This document shows positions 1 through 9,624 of a DNA stretch of 64,000 nucleotides, one piece after another. The stretch's first letter is position 1. Each line of letters opens with the position of its first letter. Under the pieces are notes generated by a model. The model saw nothing but the letters and a program-made list of their open reading frames with translations. It ran no database searches and was not told where the DNA came from. The position numbers and the translations under genes are program-made. The stretch spans positions 248,001 to 312,000 of the forward strand of contig CALGNX010000001.1 in assembly GCA_937958265.1 (NCBI GenBank), written 5' to 3'. This DNA is from an uncultured Algibacter sp. Lineage in GTDB: Bacteria; Bacteroidota; Bacteroidia; Flavobacteriales; Flavobacteriaceae.

Positions 1-2270
1 CGCCAAATTCCTTGTCCAGAAAATGTAAAATCAACACGGCCTTTTGCTAATGGGCACCTTCTGCCTTGAGCATCTAGAACCTCAACATCTACTAAAGCTA
101 CATCAGACCCATCAGCCTGCCATCCTTTTGGCCCCGTAATTGGCGTTAATTTTAATGCTACGGGTTCGCCCGATGTCGATTTAGTTTGTGTAACCCTTAT
201 TTCATCTTTAATTAGGCCTTCTACTTTTATATCTCCTGCTTCCCAAGCTACGTTTTTAAACTGATAGACATAACCATTTTTAGGCGTATTCTTTTCTCCT
301 ATAAGTTTTCCGTTCACATATAGTTTTACAGCCGCTGTATTAGAAATTACAAAAATGTCTTTTTTAATACCTTTCTCATAATTCCAATGCCCTACAATAT
401 GTGCTTGTGGTTCTGGTCTCCACATAGCTTTTAGTGCATAAAAAGCTTCTTTAGGCAAACGTACCCCATCTACCTCGCCACTGGCTCTGGTAACTTCTGT
501 AGGACAGCGCCCACCATGTGGTCCATCTGTAAATACCCAGTTTGCACCACCAACATGATAGGCTTTTCTACCCATTTTATCCCACCAATGGTAAGCCTGT
601 TTTACTGCAAATTCTTCTGAATTTAAGGTGTATGTATTCTTTTCTATATTTGGGTGGTTATAAAAATTATCGTCTGGAGATTCTTTATCCCAAATACGTC
701 GTGGCGCTTCTTCGCGGTTATATTCACTTTCTACAATTGGTAAATCTGCATATTCGCGTTCCCAACCTTCAGTTCCTATTTCAATAGAAACATATCCTTC
801 AGAATCATTTTTCACATCAGCCCTTCTATTCCCCATTAACCGTTTTCCGTTAGGATCAAAGGTTTTAATAGCGTCAAGAATTTCTTTATAATGTGCTTCT
901 GATTCTGCCCAATTTCCGCCTTCCCAAATAAATATAGAGGGGTGATTACGGTAATACACAATCATATCCTTAAAAGCTTTAATTCGAATATCCCATGTTT
1001 CACCTTCATCCTCAGATTCGCCACTTACACCAGGCATTAATGTTACAAAACCATATTTATCGCCCATAGCAATTTCTGCTGGCGATCCTGCACAATGTCC
1101 CCAACGAATAAAATTACCACCAGCTTCGTCCATTAATCTAAACGTATGGTCGCGCAACCAATCTGGTAATGCTGCCCCTAATCCTGCCCATGAGTTTGTT
1201 GGCTTTTGCCCCCAACCATGTAATTTTGCATATTCGCCATTATTATGAAAACCTGTATCCTTATTGAAATCGAAACTTCTAATACCTAAAGGTGTTTCAT
1301 AAGTATCTAGAACAACATCGCCTTCTTTTAAAGCAGTTATTACTTTATACATATAAGGATGACGCGTATACCATAAATTTGGATTTTGAATATTTGAACG
1401 CGTAGAAAACATAAATTTTTCGCCTGCTGATATACTTTTTTCTTTTGTTGCTGTTTCTACAACTTTGCCTTCGTTATCGACAATTTGGGCTATAAATGTG
1501 ATGTTTTTAGTAGTCTTATCATCATTTTTAACTTCGGCTGTAACAGTAACATCGGCTTTTTCTTTACTTATATTTTCAGCATATACATAAGTACCCACAG
1601 TTTCTAAATTATCGTAAAGCGGTAATGTAATATGCACGGGATCCATAGTATGAAGAAAAACATTTCTATAAATACCACCATGGGTTGGATGCCAATGTTC
1701 GTGATTCCAAACTAGAGGGAAATTATTTCTAAAATGATCGCCGCGATCGTTATTAACTTTTACGGCAATAATATTGTCCTCATCTCCAAATTTAAGGTGT
1801 GGCGTTAAATCGAAACCAAAAGGAATAAAACCTGTTTGATTTTGCCCTAAGTGAATGCCATTTACATAAACATCTGCTATTTGACGTACCGATTCAAACT
1901 CTATAAACACTTTTTTGCCTGAAGCTGTAGCTGGAAGTTTAAAATGCTTACGATACCAAACCGTACCGCGCCATTGATTATCTTCCCCGTCATGATGGCC
2001 GTGACTTAAATCATCAAAAGTATCTACATCATTAAAGGTATGTGGACAACTAACTGTTTTCCAAGCCGCATCATTAAATCCTATTGCTTGTGCATTCTCA
2101 GGGTTTTCCTTAATAAACTTCCAATCGATATTGAAATTATATTTAGTTCTATTACTTTCTGTAATAACTTGATCTTCCTGTTTTAAATCTGCACACGACG
2201 TACAAAGAAGCGTTGTAAATAACACTAAATAAAAAGCGGTTTTAAAATTTATTCTAAATAGATAGTTCAT
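1..2270 (-). CDS. GH2 family glycoside hydrolase, lipoprotein (3' end outside window)
   Basis: The reading frame starts at the ATG at 2268-2270 and runs open to the window edge, so the C-terminus is missing. It begins with a lipoprotein signal peptide (Leu-rich stretch ending LLCTSCAD). A GH2 jelly-roll sugar-binding domain follows (WYRKHFKLP, VYVNGIHLG), then an Ig-like domain, then a TIM barrel with NHPSIFIW and the nucleophile-region motif PIVESEYN. After the barrel come further beta-sandwich segments. The family includes beta-galactosidases and beta-glucuronidases. In this PUL it probably removes a uronic acid, galactose or xylose unit from oligosaccharides in the periplasm or at the cell surface. 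The usual GNE acid/base motif reads GNW here (see findings). It is the last gene seen of the unit starting near 9900, 53 bp after the sulfatase. The family is secure; the substrate is inferred. Confidence 0.88.
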   Translation of the reverse strand, partial: MNYLFRINFKTAFYLVLFTTLLCTSCADLKQEDQVITESNRTKYNFNIDWKFIKENPENAQAIGFNDAAWKTVSCPHTFNDVDTFDDLSHGHHDGEDNQWRGTVWYRKHFKLPATASGKKVFIEFESVRQIADVYVNGIHLGQNQTGFIPFGFDLTPHLKFGDEDNIIAVKVNNDRGDHFRNNFPLVWNHEHWHPTHGGIYRNVFLHTMDPVHITLPLYDNLETVGTYVYAENISKEKADVTVTAEVKNDDKTTKNITFIAQIVDNEGKVVETATKEKSISAGEKFMFSTRSNIQNPNLWYTRHPYMYKVITALKEGDVVLDTYETPLGIRSFDFNKDTGFHNNGEYAKLHGWGQKPTNSWAGLGAALPDWLRDHTFRLMDEAGGNFIRWGHCAGSPAEIAMGDKYGFVTLMPGVSGESEDEGETWDIRIKAFKDMIVYYRNHPSIFIWEGGNWAESEAHYKEILDAIKTFDPNGKRLMGNRRADVKNDSEGYVSIEIGTEGWEREYADLPIVESEYNREEAPRRIWDKESPDDNFYNHPNIEKNTYTLNSEEFAVKQAYHWWDKMGRKAYHVGGANWVFTDGPHGGRCPTEVTRASGEVDGVRLPKEAFYALKAMWRPEPQAHIVGHWNYEKGIKKDIFVISNTAAVKLYVNGKLIGEKNTPKNGYVYQFKNVAWEAGDIKVEGLIKDEIRVTQTKSTSGEPVALKLTPITGPKGWQADGSDVALVDVEVLDAQGRRCPLAKGRVDFTFSGQGIW

Positions 2271-2323
2271 TATATAATTATACTTCATTAGTTAAAAAAA
2301 ATTGAAAGTGTAAATTGTTATTA

Positions 2324-3772
2324 TTAGTTATCGTTCTGAAGAAAAGCCCCCCTGTCTCTAGGGAATTGCATCTCAAGTAATTTTCTCATGCGTTGCTCTA
2401 CTTTTTTATATTTGCTTTGCCCCGCCATGTTTTTAAAAGCCAGCAAACTATTTTTATGCTCGTATAATTCTGCCTCTATAATTTCATGAGAGGTAGAATT
2501 TCTCCACTCTGTGTAGCGCCATTTGCCATCTGTAGTAGTAACTCCCATAATATTTTTTCCTCTAGCATAAACACTGTAAGCAGCTTTATCCCATTTTTTA
2601 TTTGGTTTATCTATTACACATGAAATACTTTTTCCATCTGAAATTGGCGCAGCTTTTAAATCACAGATATCTACTAAAGTTGAAAAAATATCAACATTTT
2701 CCACCAATGCTTCTGATGTTTTATTTGTAACTCTCTTTTTATAATTTGTTTCTCTACTTATTATTAACGGTACTCTTACATCTATTTCCAAATTAGATTG
2801 TTTGCACCAAGCACCATATTCGCCAATTTTATAGCCATGGTCGCTCATAAAAATAATCATGGTATTTTTTCTTAAATCTAAATCTTCTAATGTTTGCACT
2901 ACTTTGCCAATTTGGGCATCTATATAACTTATCGACGCATGATAACCATGTATTAGATCCCTTGTTAATTCGTCATTTAAATGGCCTTCATTTGGAATAT
3001 TAGAATACATTTTAAGTTCCCCCCATTTAGCTAAAGCTAACCGATACATATCTTCTGGTGTTTTTCTTGAAGGAATTTTAAAGTTATTTTTATTATACAA
3101 ATTCCAATACTTTTTTGGAGAGTTAAAAGGTAAATGAGGTTTACTTAAACCTAGAAACATTATAAATTTATCGTCTTTTACGCGATGAAGTGTTTTAATT
3201 GCATGGTTTGTTGCTCTTCCATCTTTATAGGCTTCATCTAAAACATCTGCATTTTCAAATGCTGGTCCTTTTAATGGTTTAACGCCTTGTTCCTTTAAAC
3301 GCTTTATTAGCGCTATATTTTCAGGCTTTACATACGTGTTTTTTTCTTTTGGAAAATAAGTTGACCACACGTTTTGATCGTCTCTACCATGGTGATATAC
3401 CTTACCTATACTTATCGTCTTGTAACCATTTTTATTAAATAACTGAGGTAAAGAAACCACCTCTTTGTGTACTTTTCTTAAGGGGGTAAAAATGCTATAA
3501 ATACCTAATGTCTCTGGACGTAAACCTGTTAAAGTACTCATTCTAGAAGGTGCACAAATAGCTTGTTGAACATAAGCCTTGTTAAACATAACACCATCTT
3601 TTGCCAATTTATCAATATTTGGGGTTAAAGCTGTATCACTGCCATAACATCCTAATTCCGCTCTTAAATCATCTACATAAAAAACGAGCACATTAGGTTT
3701 GCTTTGAGCATATAGCATAAAACTCAAATGTAGGTTTAGCAGCAGAACTAAAATAATTTTGATAATATTCAT
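2324..3772 (-). CDS. Sulfatase, family S1, iduronate-2-sulfatase-like
   Basis: A 482-residue type I sulfatase with an N-terminal signal peptide cleaved near YAQ. The formylglycine motif is C73-A-P-S-R77, the metal-binding aspartates are D34-D35, and D311-H312 (SDHG) completes the calcium/sulfate site. The segment SKPHLPF at 210-216 is the signature of iduronate-2-sulfatase-like enzymes (S1_7 type in SulfAtlas, from memory). Activity needs conversion of C73 to formylglycine by a maturase that is not in this window. In an ulvan-type PUL it would remove sulfate from rhamnose-3-sulfate or a uronate neighbour. It lies between the GH2 gene and the sulfatase remnant in one minus-strand unit. All core motifs are intact. 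Substrate is inferred. Confidence 0.92.
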   Translation of the reverse strand: MNIIKIILVLLLNLHLSFMLYAQSKPNVLVFYVDDLRAELGCYGSDTALTPNIDKLAKDGVMFNKAYVQQAICAPSRMSTLTGLRPETLGIYSIFTPLRKVHKEVVSLPQLFNKNGYKTISIGKVYHHGRDDQNVWSTYFPKEKNTYVKPENIALIKRLKEQGVKPLKGPAFENADVLDEAYKDGRATNHAIKTLHRVKDDKFIMFLGLSKPHLPFNSPKKYWNLYNKNNFKIPSRKTPEDMYRLALAKWGELKMYSNIPNEGHLNDELTRDLIHGYHASISYIDAQIGKVVQTLEDLDLRKNTMIIFMSDHGYKIGEYGAWCKQSNLEIDVRVPLIISRETNYKKRVTNKTSEALVENVDIFSTLVDICDLKAAPISDGKSISCVIDKPNKKWDKAAYSVYARGKNIMGVTTTDGKWRYTEWRNSTSHEIIEAELYEHKNSLLAFKNMAGQSKYKKVEQRMRKLLEMQFPRDRGAFLQNDN

Positions 3773-3850
3773 TTTTTATATATTTAAATTGTAAAACGGG
3801 GCTTTTTGTTACTCATGTTACTTTTCTAACTCAAAATAAATTAAACACTC

Positions 3851-4483
3851 TTAGTCGGTAGTTGGCTTACTTCCCCACCATGTGCTATTGGGTTTCCAAT
3901 TTTTACGCAACATGTTTTTTCGTAAATTTTCATGAAATTTAAACATCTCTAACTTCTTTTTTTTAATAGCTACTTGTTCTTTTTTTTCATCATAAAGCAG
4001 ATCTTCACTTGGGTGCCTGGCTCCTACATTATTTAACCACCCTAATAGTGCTTCAGACATTTCTTTAGTGCGTCTTGCTTGTAATAATGATAGGTCCAAA
4101 TCTTCATGAATATCGTCGCTCAAATTATATAATTCATTATGCCTATCCTCCCAATAATGTATAAGTTTCCAACTACCTTCCCGCATTATAGAAACAGGTC
4201 TTCCGCCTTGATTTCCATAGTGTGGATAATGCCAGTACAATGAACGTTTTTCGCTACAAACCTGGCTACCAGCATAACCATTTGTAAACACCATACCTTG
4301 GCTTGCGATGTAATCAATATTTGGCGTTTCGTAAAATGAGCTACCCATACAGCTTATATCAGAATACCCTAAGTCATCGGCCAAAATAAAAACAACATTA
4401 GGTTTTTCAACTTTAGAGCTTTGCTGTTTGGCCTTGCATGATATAATAATTGCAAATAGTAATAAATATTTTTTTTTAATCAA
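3851..4483 (-). pseudogene. Internally deleted sulfatase remnant (catalytic core lost)
   Basis: A 210-codon open frame that joins the first ~76 residues of an S1 sulfatase to its C-terminal tail. The N-part has a lipoprotein-like leader, the metal motif ADDLGYSD, and GYAGSQVC up to the catalytic cysteine (C76). The text then switches to LYWHYPHYGNQGG and GSWKLIHYWED, which in full-length relatives lie hundreds of residues further on. The formylglycine motif reads C-S-E-K-R instead of C-S-P-S-R, and the substrate-binding middle is absent. The frame is preserved across the junction near 4250. The start codon is TTG (4481-4483), which may be further decay. It sits between an intact sulfatase and the CBM/nucleoside-hydrolase-like gene. 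It cannot be an active sulfatase; a residual binding role is possible but unsupported. Confidence 0.88.
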
Positions 4484-4524
4484 ACGCTGTTATTTTGTTT
4501 TAAACGATATGAGTATTAATAGAT

Positions 4525-6531
4525 TTATTCACGATTTATATAGTCTAATAAAATTGTTTTTACATCTTCTACACTACCCTGGCGTAAACCATTTTTAACA
4601 TTTGCCCCTGTTAACCAATACAAAACCATTCCTGCATCAGAGCAATCCCATTTACCTTTTTGAAATTTAACTACATCGTCAACCTCAGCTAGCTTTCCAT
4701 ATAGCCATACCTGCTGGAGCCTGGCGTCTTTATGGTCTCTGGCCCAATTCCATTTATCCAAATCAACTTTCAGTTTAATGTTCTGGTCTGGAATTCTTAC
4801 CTCTTCTACACCAAAATTAAGAATTTGCTGCCAGGTGTAAAAATCTCCAGCATCGTCATTAGCAGGGTGGTGCGTAATAACTTTTACATATTTGTGCTTG
4901 TCTTTAGAACTTGCTGACAATGCAAAACCAATAATATCTGGTTCGCCTGCTTCAATAATCCAAAGTGGATCATCCATTGAGGATGCGTTAATAGCATTAA
5001 CTAAATCTTTAATCGTTTCGTCTAAATCCCATTTAGCATCTAAAAATTTAATATTTTCAAACCCTCCCCAACGTCTTGCTGTAACATCGCAAACACTTTG
5101 CATTAGGGCATGGCGCTCTTTTTCTGCCTTTTCTGAAATTCTATTAACACGTACCAAATCGCAACTGTGCGAGTAATGTACTAACCTATCTTCAAGCCCT
5201 ACAGCTTTTAATAGTGCTAATGATATTGCGGTACCTCCCAAATCATCAGGATCTGGGGAGTTACCATCGGCAACTACAGCAATACGTCCTTTAGGTGCTT
5301 TTATAATTGGTTTTATATTTTCATTCAACTTTACCTCACCATCATAGGGTGTTTCTATAACGGATTTACCCGCACCTTTTGGCGCAAAAATAATACCCGA
5401 CCAACGCGCTCTAGCCCATTCTTTTCCATCTGCACTAGCTACTTTAGCAATAACTGTGATTTTATCATTTTTTTTAAGTTTCACATTTTTCCAAAGTCGA
5501 TTACTATTTTTGCCCTCTTCAAACACATCCTTTGTTAGTGGTGGTTTAAAAGTTCCTAATTTTTTATTGTTTATACGTATTGTAAATTCCGATTGCCCAT
5601 CATTTTCACCAACCGCTACAAATACTAAATCATAAATACCGTTTTTAAATGTAAACGGCGTTGTTACTTTTGCTTCTTTACGCTTGTTTGGGTTAATCCC
5701 TAACCATTTTCCACCGGCATGTTTATAAAACCCTGTTCCTTTTGTTACAAAATCTGCTATAGGTAGTTTTTTATTCTCAATATGAGATGCTGCAATTTGT
5801 TTGTAATACGAATGCATAGGCCACAGTGTAGTAACATTTAAACCTTTGCCTTTGGGTACATAATTAATATCTTTTGAGAGTATGAATTTATCAAATTCAA
5901 AACCATCTTCGCGCATACTAAATTGTATATCGTGAATACCAGATTTTTCTATATCCAAATAAATTGCTTTTGGTATACCGCAATGCGCTTCTTTAGTACG
6001 TTGTTTGCTTGCCCATGTCCATTTATTTTTTCCGTCGCACCATTGCATACGTTGCCCAGAAGCAGGCCACTTTCCATTTAAACCAACATGAATTCCGTTG
6101 TCTTCTTTCCCCGTACTAAAAGCGCGTACCCAAACGTAATAACGCCCGGGATTACTAATTCGTACCTTGTAATGTAAAACTGCAATTTCACCAGCTTTAT
6201 TAGAAAAATTTTCGCCCTTTATCAATTTATCAGCATGTGTAACTCGTGTATCTGGTAATACTTCTATGTAAGTAGTATTACTGGCTTCAAAATAATGTAT
6301 GTCGTCTTCATCCCGCTCCACTTTAGCCTTAACGCCTTTAGTAGTTACATACCATTGCCTTTTTTCTGAATTGCTCTGCTTGTTAAAGTATTCTGCTTCT
6401 ACGGCTAACACACCATTATTTTCCTGAAAAATAACATCGTCTCCCAAAATTGGGTTATTTAATTTTACCTGCTGCGCTGTTATAAATAAGCTTGATATTA
6501 GCCATAAAAATACTAAGAATTTAATTTTCAT
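4525..6531 (-). CDS. Secreted multidomain protein: CBM-like beta-sandwiches plus nucleoside-hydrolase-like domain
   Basis: A 668-residue protein with a signal peptide ending near ITAQQ. Residues ~35-220 look like a carbohydrate-binding beta-sandwich of the kind found at the C-terminus of GH115 enzymes (AVEAEYFN, GRYYVWVRAFSTG, FEFDKFILS). Residues ~230-400 form a second sandwich-like region. From ~415 to the end there is an alpha/beta domain with VVADGNSPDPDDLGGTA, which resembles the Asp cluster that binds calcium and ribose in nucleoside hydrolases (the DUF1593-like superfamily). I do not recognise an established CAZy family. The PUL location, secretion and sugar-binding modules suggest action on an algal oligosaccharide. 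The gene lies 8 bp downstream of the GH78 gene, in the same unit. The domain reading is by eye; the function is unknown. Confidence 0.7.
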   Translation of the reverse strand: MKIKFLVFLWLISSLFITAQQVKLNNPILGDDVIFQENNGVLAVEAEYFNKQSNSEKRQWYVTTKGVKAKVERDEDDIHYFEASNTTYIEVLPDTRVTHADKLIKGENFSNKAGEIAVLHYKVRISNPGRYYVWVRAFSTGKEDNGIHVGLNGKWPASGQRMQWCDGKNKWTWASKQRTKEAHCGIPKAIYLDIEKSGIHDIQFSMREDGFEFDKFILSKDINYVPKGKGLNVTTLWPMHSYYKQIAASHIENKKLPIADFVTKGTGFYKHAGGKWLGINPNKRKEAKVTTPFTFKNGIYDLVFVAVGENDGQSEFTIRINNKKLGTFKPPLTKDVFEEGKNSNRLWKNVKLKKNDKITVIAKVASADGKEWARARWSGIIFAPKGAGKSVIETPYDGEVKLNENIKPIIKAPKGRIAVVADGNSPDPDDLGGTAISLALLKAVGLEDRLVHYSHSCDLVRVNRISEKAEKERHALMQSVCDVTARRWGGFENIKFLDAKWDLDETIKDLVNAINASSMDDPLWIIEAGEPDIIGFALSASSKDKHKYVKVITHHPANDDAGDFYTWQQILNFGVEEVRIPDQNIKLKVDLDKWNWARDHKDARLQQVWLYGKLAEVDDVVKFQKGKWDCSDAGMVLYWLTGANVKNGLRQGSVEDVKTILLDYINRE

Positions 6532-6539
6532 TTTTTATG

Positions 6540-9317
6540 TTATTTATATTGTGATTGAAAAATGTAAGTTCCTGGTTGTACATCTAGCGCAAATGTGTGT
6601 TTACCTTTTTCAATTAGATGCACATTAGGGTTATTTTTAAAGGTTTTACCATTTAACAGAAACACCTCATGTGTATTACCAGGAACACTAACTTTTGCTG
6701 TTGTATTTGGTGGTACTACAACTTTTAACTTAAACATATTATCTTCAATTTCCCATGAAGATGAGACCTTACCAAAAGGTGTATTTAAACTTACTGATGC
6801 AGATGTTAGTGGTTGTCTGGCCTGGGGCGCTATTTTTATGACTTTATACCCTGCCTGCAGTGGTGCAACACCTGCGATACGCTCGTACATCCACTCACCA
6901 ATAGCGCCATACGCATAATGGTTAAGACTATTCATACTCATAGGGTTGTAGCCTTCTGTTTTACTATAGCTATTCCATCGTTCCCAAATGGTTGTAGCCC
7001 CCTGGTTTATAGAATAAAACCAAGATGGGTAAGTTTCATTAAACAATAATTTATACATTAAATCAATCTCACCCATATCATCTAAAACTTCAGATAATAA
7101 GGGGGTGCCTAAAAAACCTGTTCTTAAATGGTTGTCTGCCGCTTTTAACTTATTTAATAAATTAGTTTGGGCATTCTCTATTTTGTTTTCTGGCAGTAAA
7201 TTAAATGCTAATGCTAATAAGTAGGAAGTTTGCGTTTCCATGACTCCTTTTACTTTTCCAGACTCATCAAAAAACCTTTTATCAAACGCCTCTGAAACGT
7301 TATGGTATAATGCTTCATATTTAATTTGGTCTTCTTTGTTACCTAATACTTTTGCGGCATAAGCGGTTAATTTTGCAGATTGGGCAAAAAATGCTGTCCC
7401 TATTAAATTTCTAGACGTATCGCCTTTATTATCGCCACTTTCAGGAAAGGGTTGTAACCAATCTGAAAAAGACATCATATTAGAAATATATTGTTTTGAT
7501 TTTTTTTGATGATAGCCAACCCAGGCCTTCATCATATCAAAATTATCTTTTAAAAATCCTACATCACCTGTTCGCATATATATCTTCCAAGGAATAATTG
7601 TACCAACATCGCCCCAGCCAGAACTTGCTATTTTATTTCCTCTGGAATCTGGAACGGTCCAGGGTATAGCACCATCTTCTAACTGCGCCTCGCGGACACT
7701 TTGCAACCAACTTGCCCAAAATTTATACACATCGGCATTAAACATTGATGTTGGACCAAATACTTGTGCATCGCCCGTCCATCCTAAACGTTCATTTCGT
7801 TGTGGACAATCTGTTGGTATATCTAAAAAATTGCCGCGTAAACCCCAAACAATATTACTTTGTAATTGATTTAATTTTTTATGTGACGATGTAAATTTAC
7901 CATTATCATCAAAATTTGAATACTGTACAATACCTGTTAGCCATTCTTTAACAGGTGTTTTTGAAGTATCGAAACCACTTAGTTCTACAAATCGAAATCC
8001 ATGAAAAGTAAATTTTGGCAAATATTCAATTTCACCATCTTTAGAAGCTATATAATAATCTGTAGAATGTGCGCTTCTATAATTTTTAGTGTAAAATGTA
8101 CCATCTGGAGATAACATTTCTGCAAATCTAATTTTTAATGTATCCCCTTTTTTCATGGGTACCTTTACAAAGGGAACCCCTACCATATTTTGCTTTAAGT
8201 CGAAAATTACAGTATCACCTTTAGCTATAATTTCTTTAGGTGTTAGCTTTATTTTCCCCTTAACCGTTGTGTGGCGTTTAGGCATTAGTTTTACATTATT
8301 GTCTATATTTACAACCTCGACAGGTAGCCAACCTTTATCATCAAAATTATTAGTAACCCAATTGGGCATTTCTAAATTAGCATTATAAATTTCGCCATCA
8401 TAAATTTCTGAAAACTGAAGCGGCCCATTGGTTGTACCTTTCCAACTCTCATCAGAAATAATAACCTCTTTAGAACCATCTTTCATCTCTATTTCTAATT
8501 GGCATATAACCTTTGGAGAAATTGTATTATCCCAGGGCGTTGTACCCCAAAGCAATCTTCCTGAATACCAACCAGAGGCTAGCTCTACTCCAATGGTGTT
8601 TTTATCGGATGTAATTAAATTGCTTACATCATAAGTTAATGTTTCAATTCTTTTATTATAGGTTGTAAACCCAGGAGACATAACGTCATCACTTACATTT
8701 TCACCATTAACAGTCACGTCAAAAACACCTTTAGCACTAATATATAACCTTGCTGAAGCTACATTATTTAAAAGCTCAAACTCTTTTCTTAAATATTGTG
8801 GTTTATGTATCAATACGTTTTCCTTACCTCTAATACTATCTTTGGCTGTATCTAAACCAATCCATTTTGCCTGCCAATCGCTATTGTTTAATAACCCTAA
8901 CTCAAAATATTGAATATCACTCCATTCTGAAACTTTTCCATTTTGATTCCAATATTTTACTTTCCAATATACTTTTTGACGTGATTCTAAATTGGCGCCA
9001 GCATAATTAACCCAAGTAGATTGCTCTGTTTCTTGTTTTCCCGAATCCCATAAATCTGCATTATTTGGAAGTAAAGCGGAATTTGATGCTACAACAATTT
9101 GATAAGCCGTTTGACTTGTAACCGTTTCAGAAATTGGTAATTTCCATGAAAACGTTGGTGTTTCATCGTAAAAACCTAGTGGATTTTTAAAACCCTCGGA
9201 AATAGTTAACTGGTTTACTTTCTCTAAAACACCTTCGTTTTCACAGGAAAAGAAGGCTAATATCGCCACAACAAAAAATGTTGTTAAAAATGCTCTGTCT
9301 TTAAGTTTTTTAATCAT
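6540..9317 (-). CDS. Alpha-L-rhamnosidase, GH78, lipoprotein
   Basis: A 925-residue GH78 enzyme. I chose the ATG at 9315-9317 because it starts a clean lipoprotein signal (MIKKLKDR, hydrophobic stretch, FFSC); an upstream ATG would add 12 residues before it. Domains in order are an Fn3-like N-domain (~55-150), the GH78 N-terminal sandwich with KWIGLDTA and GWYSGRLLWG, an (alpha/alpha)6 barrel, and a C-terminal sandwich with VVVPPNTTAKVSVPG. The candidate general acid is the Glu of RNERLGWTGD (about residue 509) and the candidate base is the Glu of ATTIWERWN. It should release terminal alpha-L-rhamnose from ulvan-type oligosaccharides, feeding rhamnose to the mutarotase nearby. Its 5' end overlaps the tail of a deleted GH78 paralogue. 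Family assignment is firm. Confidence 0.93.
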   Translation of the reverse strand: MIKKLKDRAFLTTFFVVAILAFFSCENEGVLEKVNQLTISEGFKNPLGFYDETPTFSWKLPISETVTSQTAYQIVVASNSALLPNNADLWDSGKQETEQSTWVNYAGANLESRQKVYWKVKYWNQNGKVSEWSDIQYFELGLLNNSDWQAKWIGLDTAKDSIRGKENVLIHKPQYLRKEFELLNNVASARLYISAKGVFDVTVNGENVSDDVMSPGFTTYNKRIETLTYDVSNLITSDKNTIGVELASGWYSGRLLWGTTPWDNTISPKVICQLEIEMKDGSKEVIISDESWKGTTNGPLQFSEIYDGEIYNANLEMPNWVTNNFDDKGWLPVEVVNIDNNVKLMPKRHTTVKGKIKLTPKEIIAKGDTVIFDLKQNMVGVPFVKVPMKKGDTLKIRFAEMLSPDGTFYTKNYRSAHSTDYYIASKDGEIEYLPKFTFHGFRFVELSGFDTSKTPVKEWLTGIVQYSNFDDNGKFTSSHKKLNQLQSNIVWGLRGNFLDIPTDCPQRNERLGWTGDAQVFGPTSMFNADVYKFWASWLQSVREAQLEDGAIPWTVPDSRGNKIASSGWGDVGTIIPWKIYMRTGDVGFLKDNFDMMKAWVGYHQKKSKQYISNMMSFSDWLQPFPESGDNKGDTSRNLIGTAFFAQSAKLTAYAAKVLGNKEDQIKYEALYHNVSEAFDKRFFDESGKVKGVMETQTSYLLALAFNLLPENKIENAQTNLLNKLKAADNHLRTGFLGTPLLSEVLDDMGEIDLMYKLLFNETYPSWFYSINQGATTIWERWNSYSKTEGYNPMSMNSLNHYAYGAIGEWMYERIAGVAPLQAGYKVIKIAPQARQPLTSASVSLNTPFGKVSSSWEIEDNMFKLKVVVPPNTTAKVSVPGNTHEVFLLNGKTFKNNPNVHLIEKGKHTFALDVQPGTYIFQSQYK

Positions 9318-9624
9318 TAGAAATAAGTTTTGCTTTAATATTATAAGTTCCATAGCTTACTAAAAAAATAGTAGCTTTATCTTTGTTATTAATATGTTTT
9401 ACATCAAGAAGATCTTCTACACCTTTACCGTTTATTGATATTTTGGTTTTGGATATGCTTTGTGGCAAATGAATTTCGGCAGTTGTATTTGGCGGAACAA
9501 CAACATCTAGGCTATTACGTGTTGTCCAGTTTGGAATTTCTAAATTAGCATCATAAAGACTAGCAAGTCTTAGTGAGCTATTTGTTGTACCCTTCCAGGT
9601 TGTGTCTGAACTAATAGTTATCAC
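9310..9624 (-). pseudogene. Internally deleted GH78 rhamnosidase remnant
   Basis: A 104-codon open frame with a GTG first codon and no signal peptide. Its first part, ISSDTTWKGTTNSSL then LEIPNW, parallels ISDESWKGTTNGPL and LEMPNW of the neighbouring intact GH78 (around residue 300). After NSLDVVVPPNTTAE the text matches the last ~60 residues of that enzyme (LKVVVPPNTTAK to GTYIFQSQ). About 540 residues, including the whole catalytic barrel, are missing, and a short gap (YDGEIYNANLE versus YDANLE) lies inside the first block. The N-terminus is lost as well. It reads as the scar of a second GH78 copy directly upstream of the surviving one, whose start codon it overlaps by 8 bp. No function is expected. 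Confidence 0.88.
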
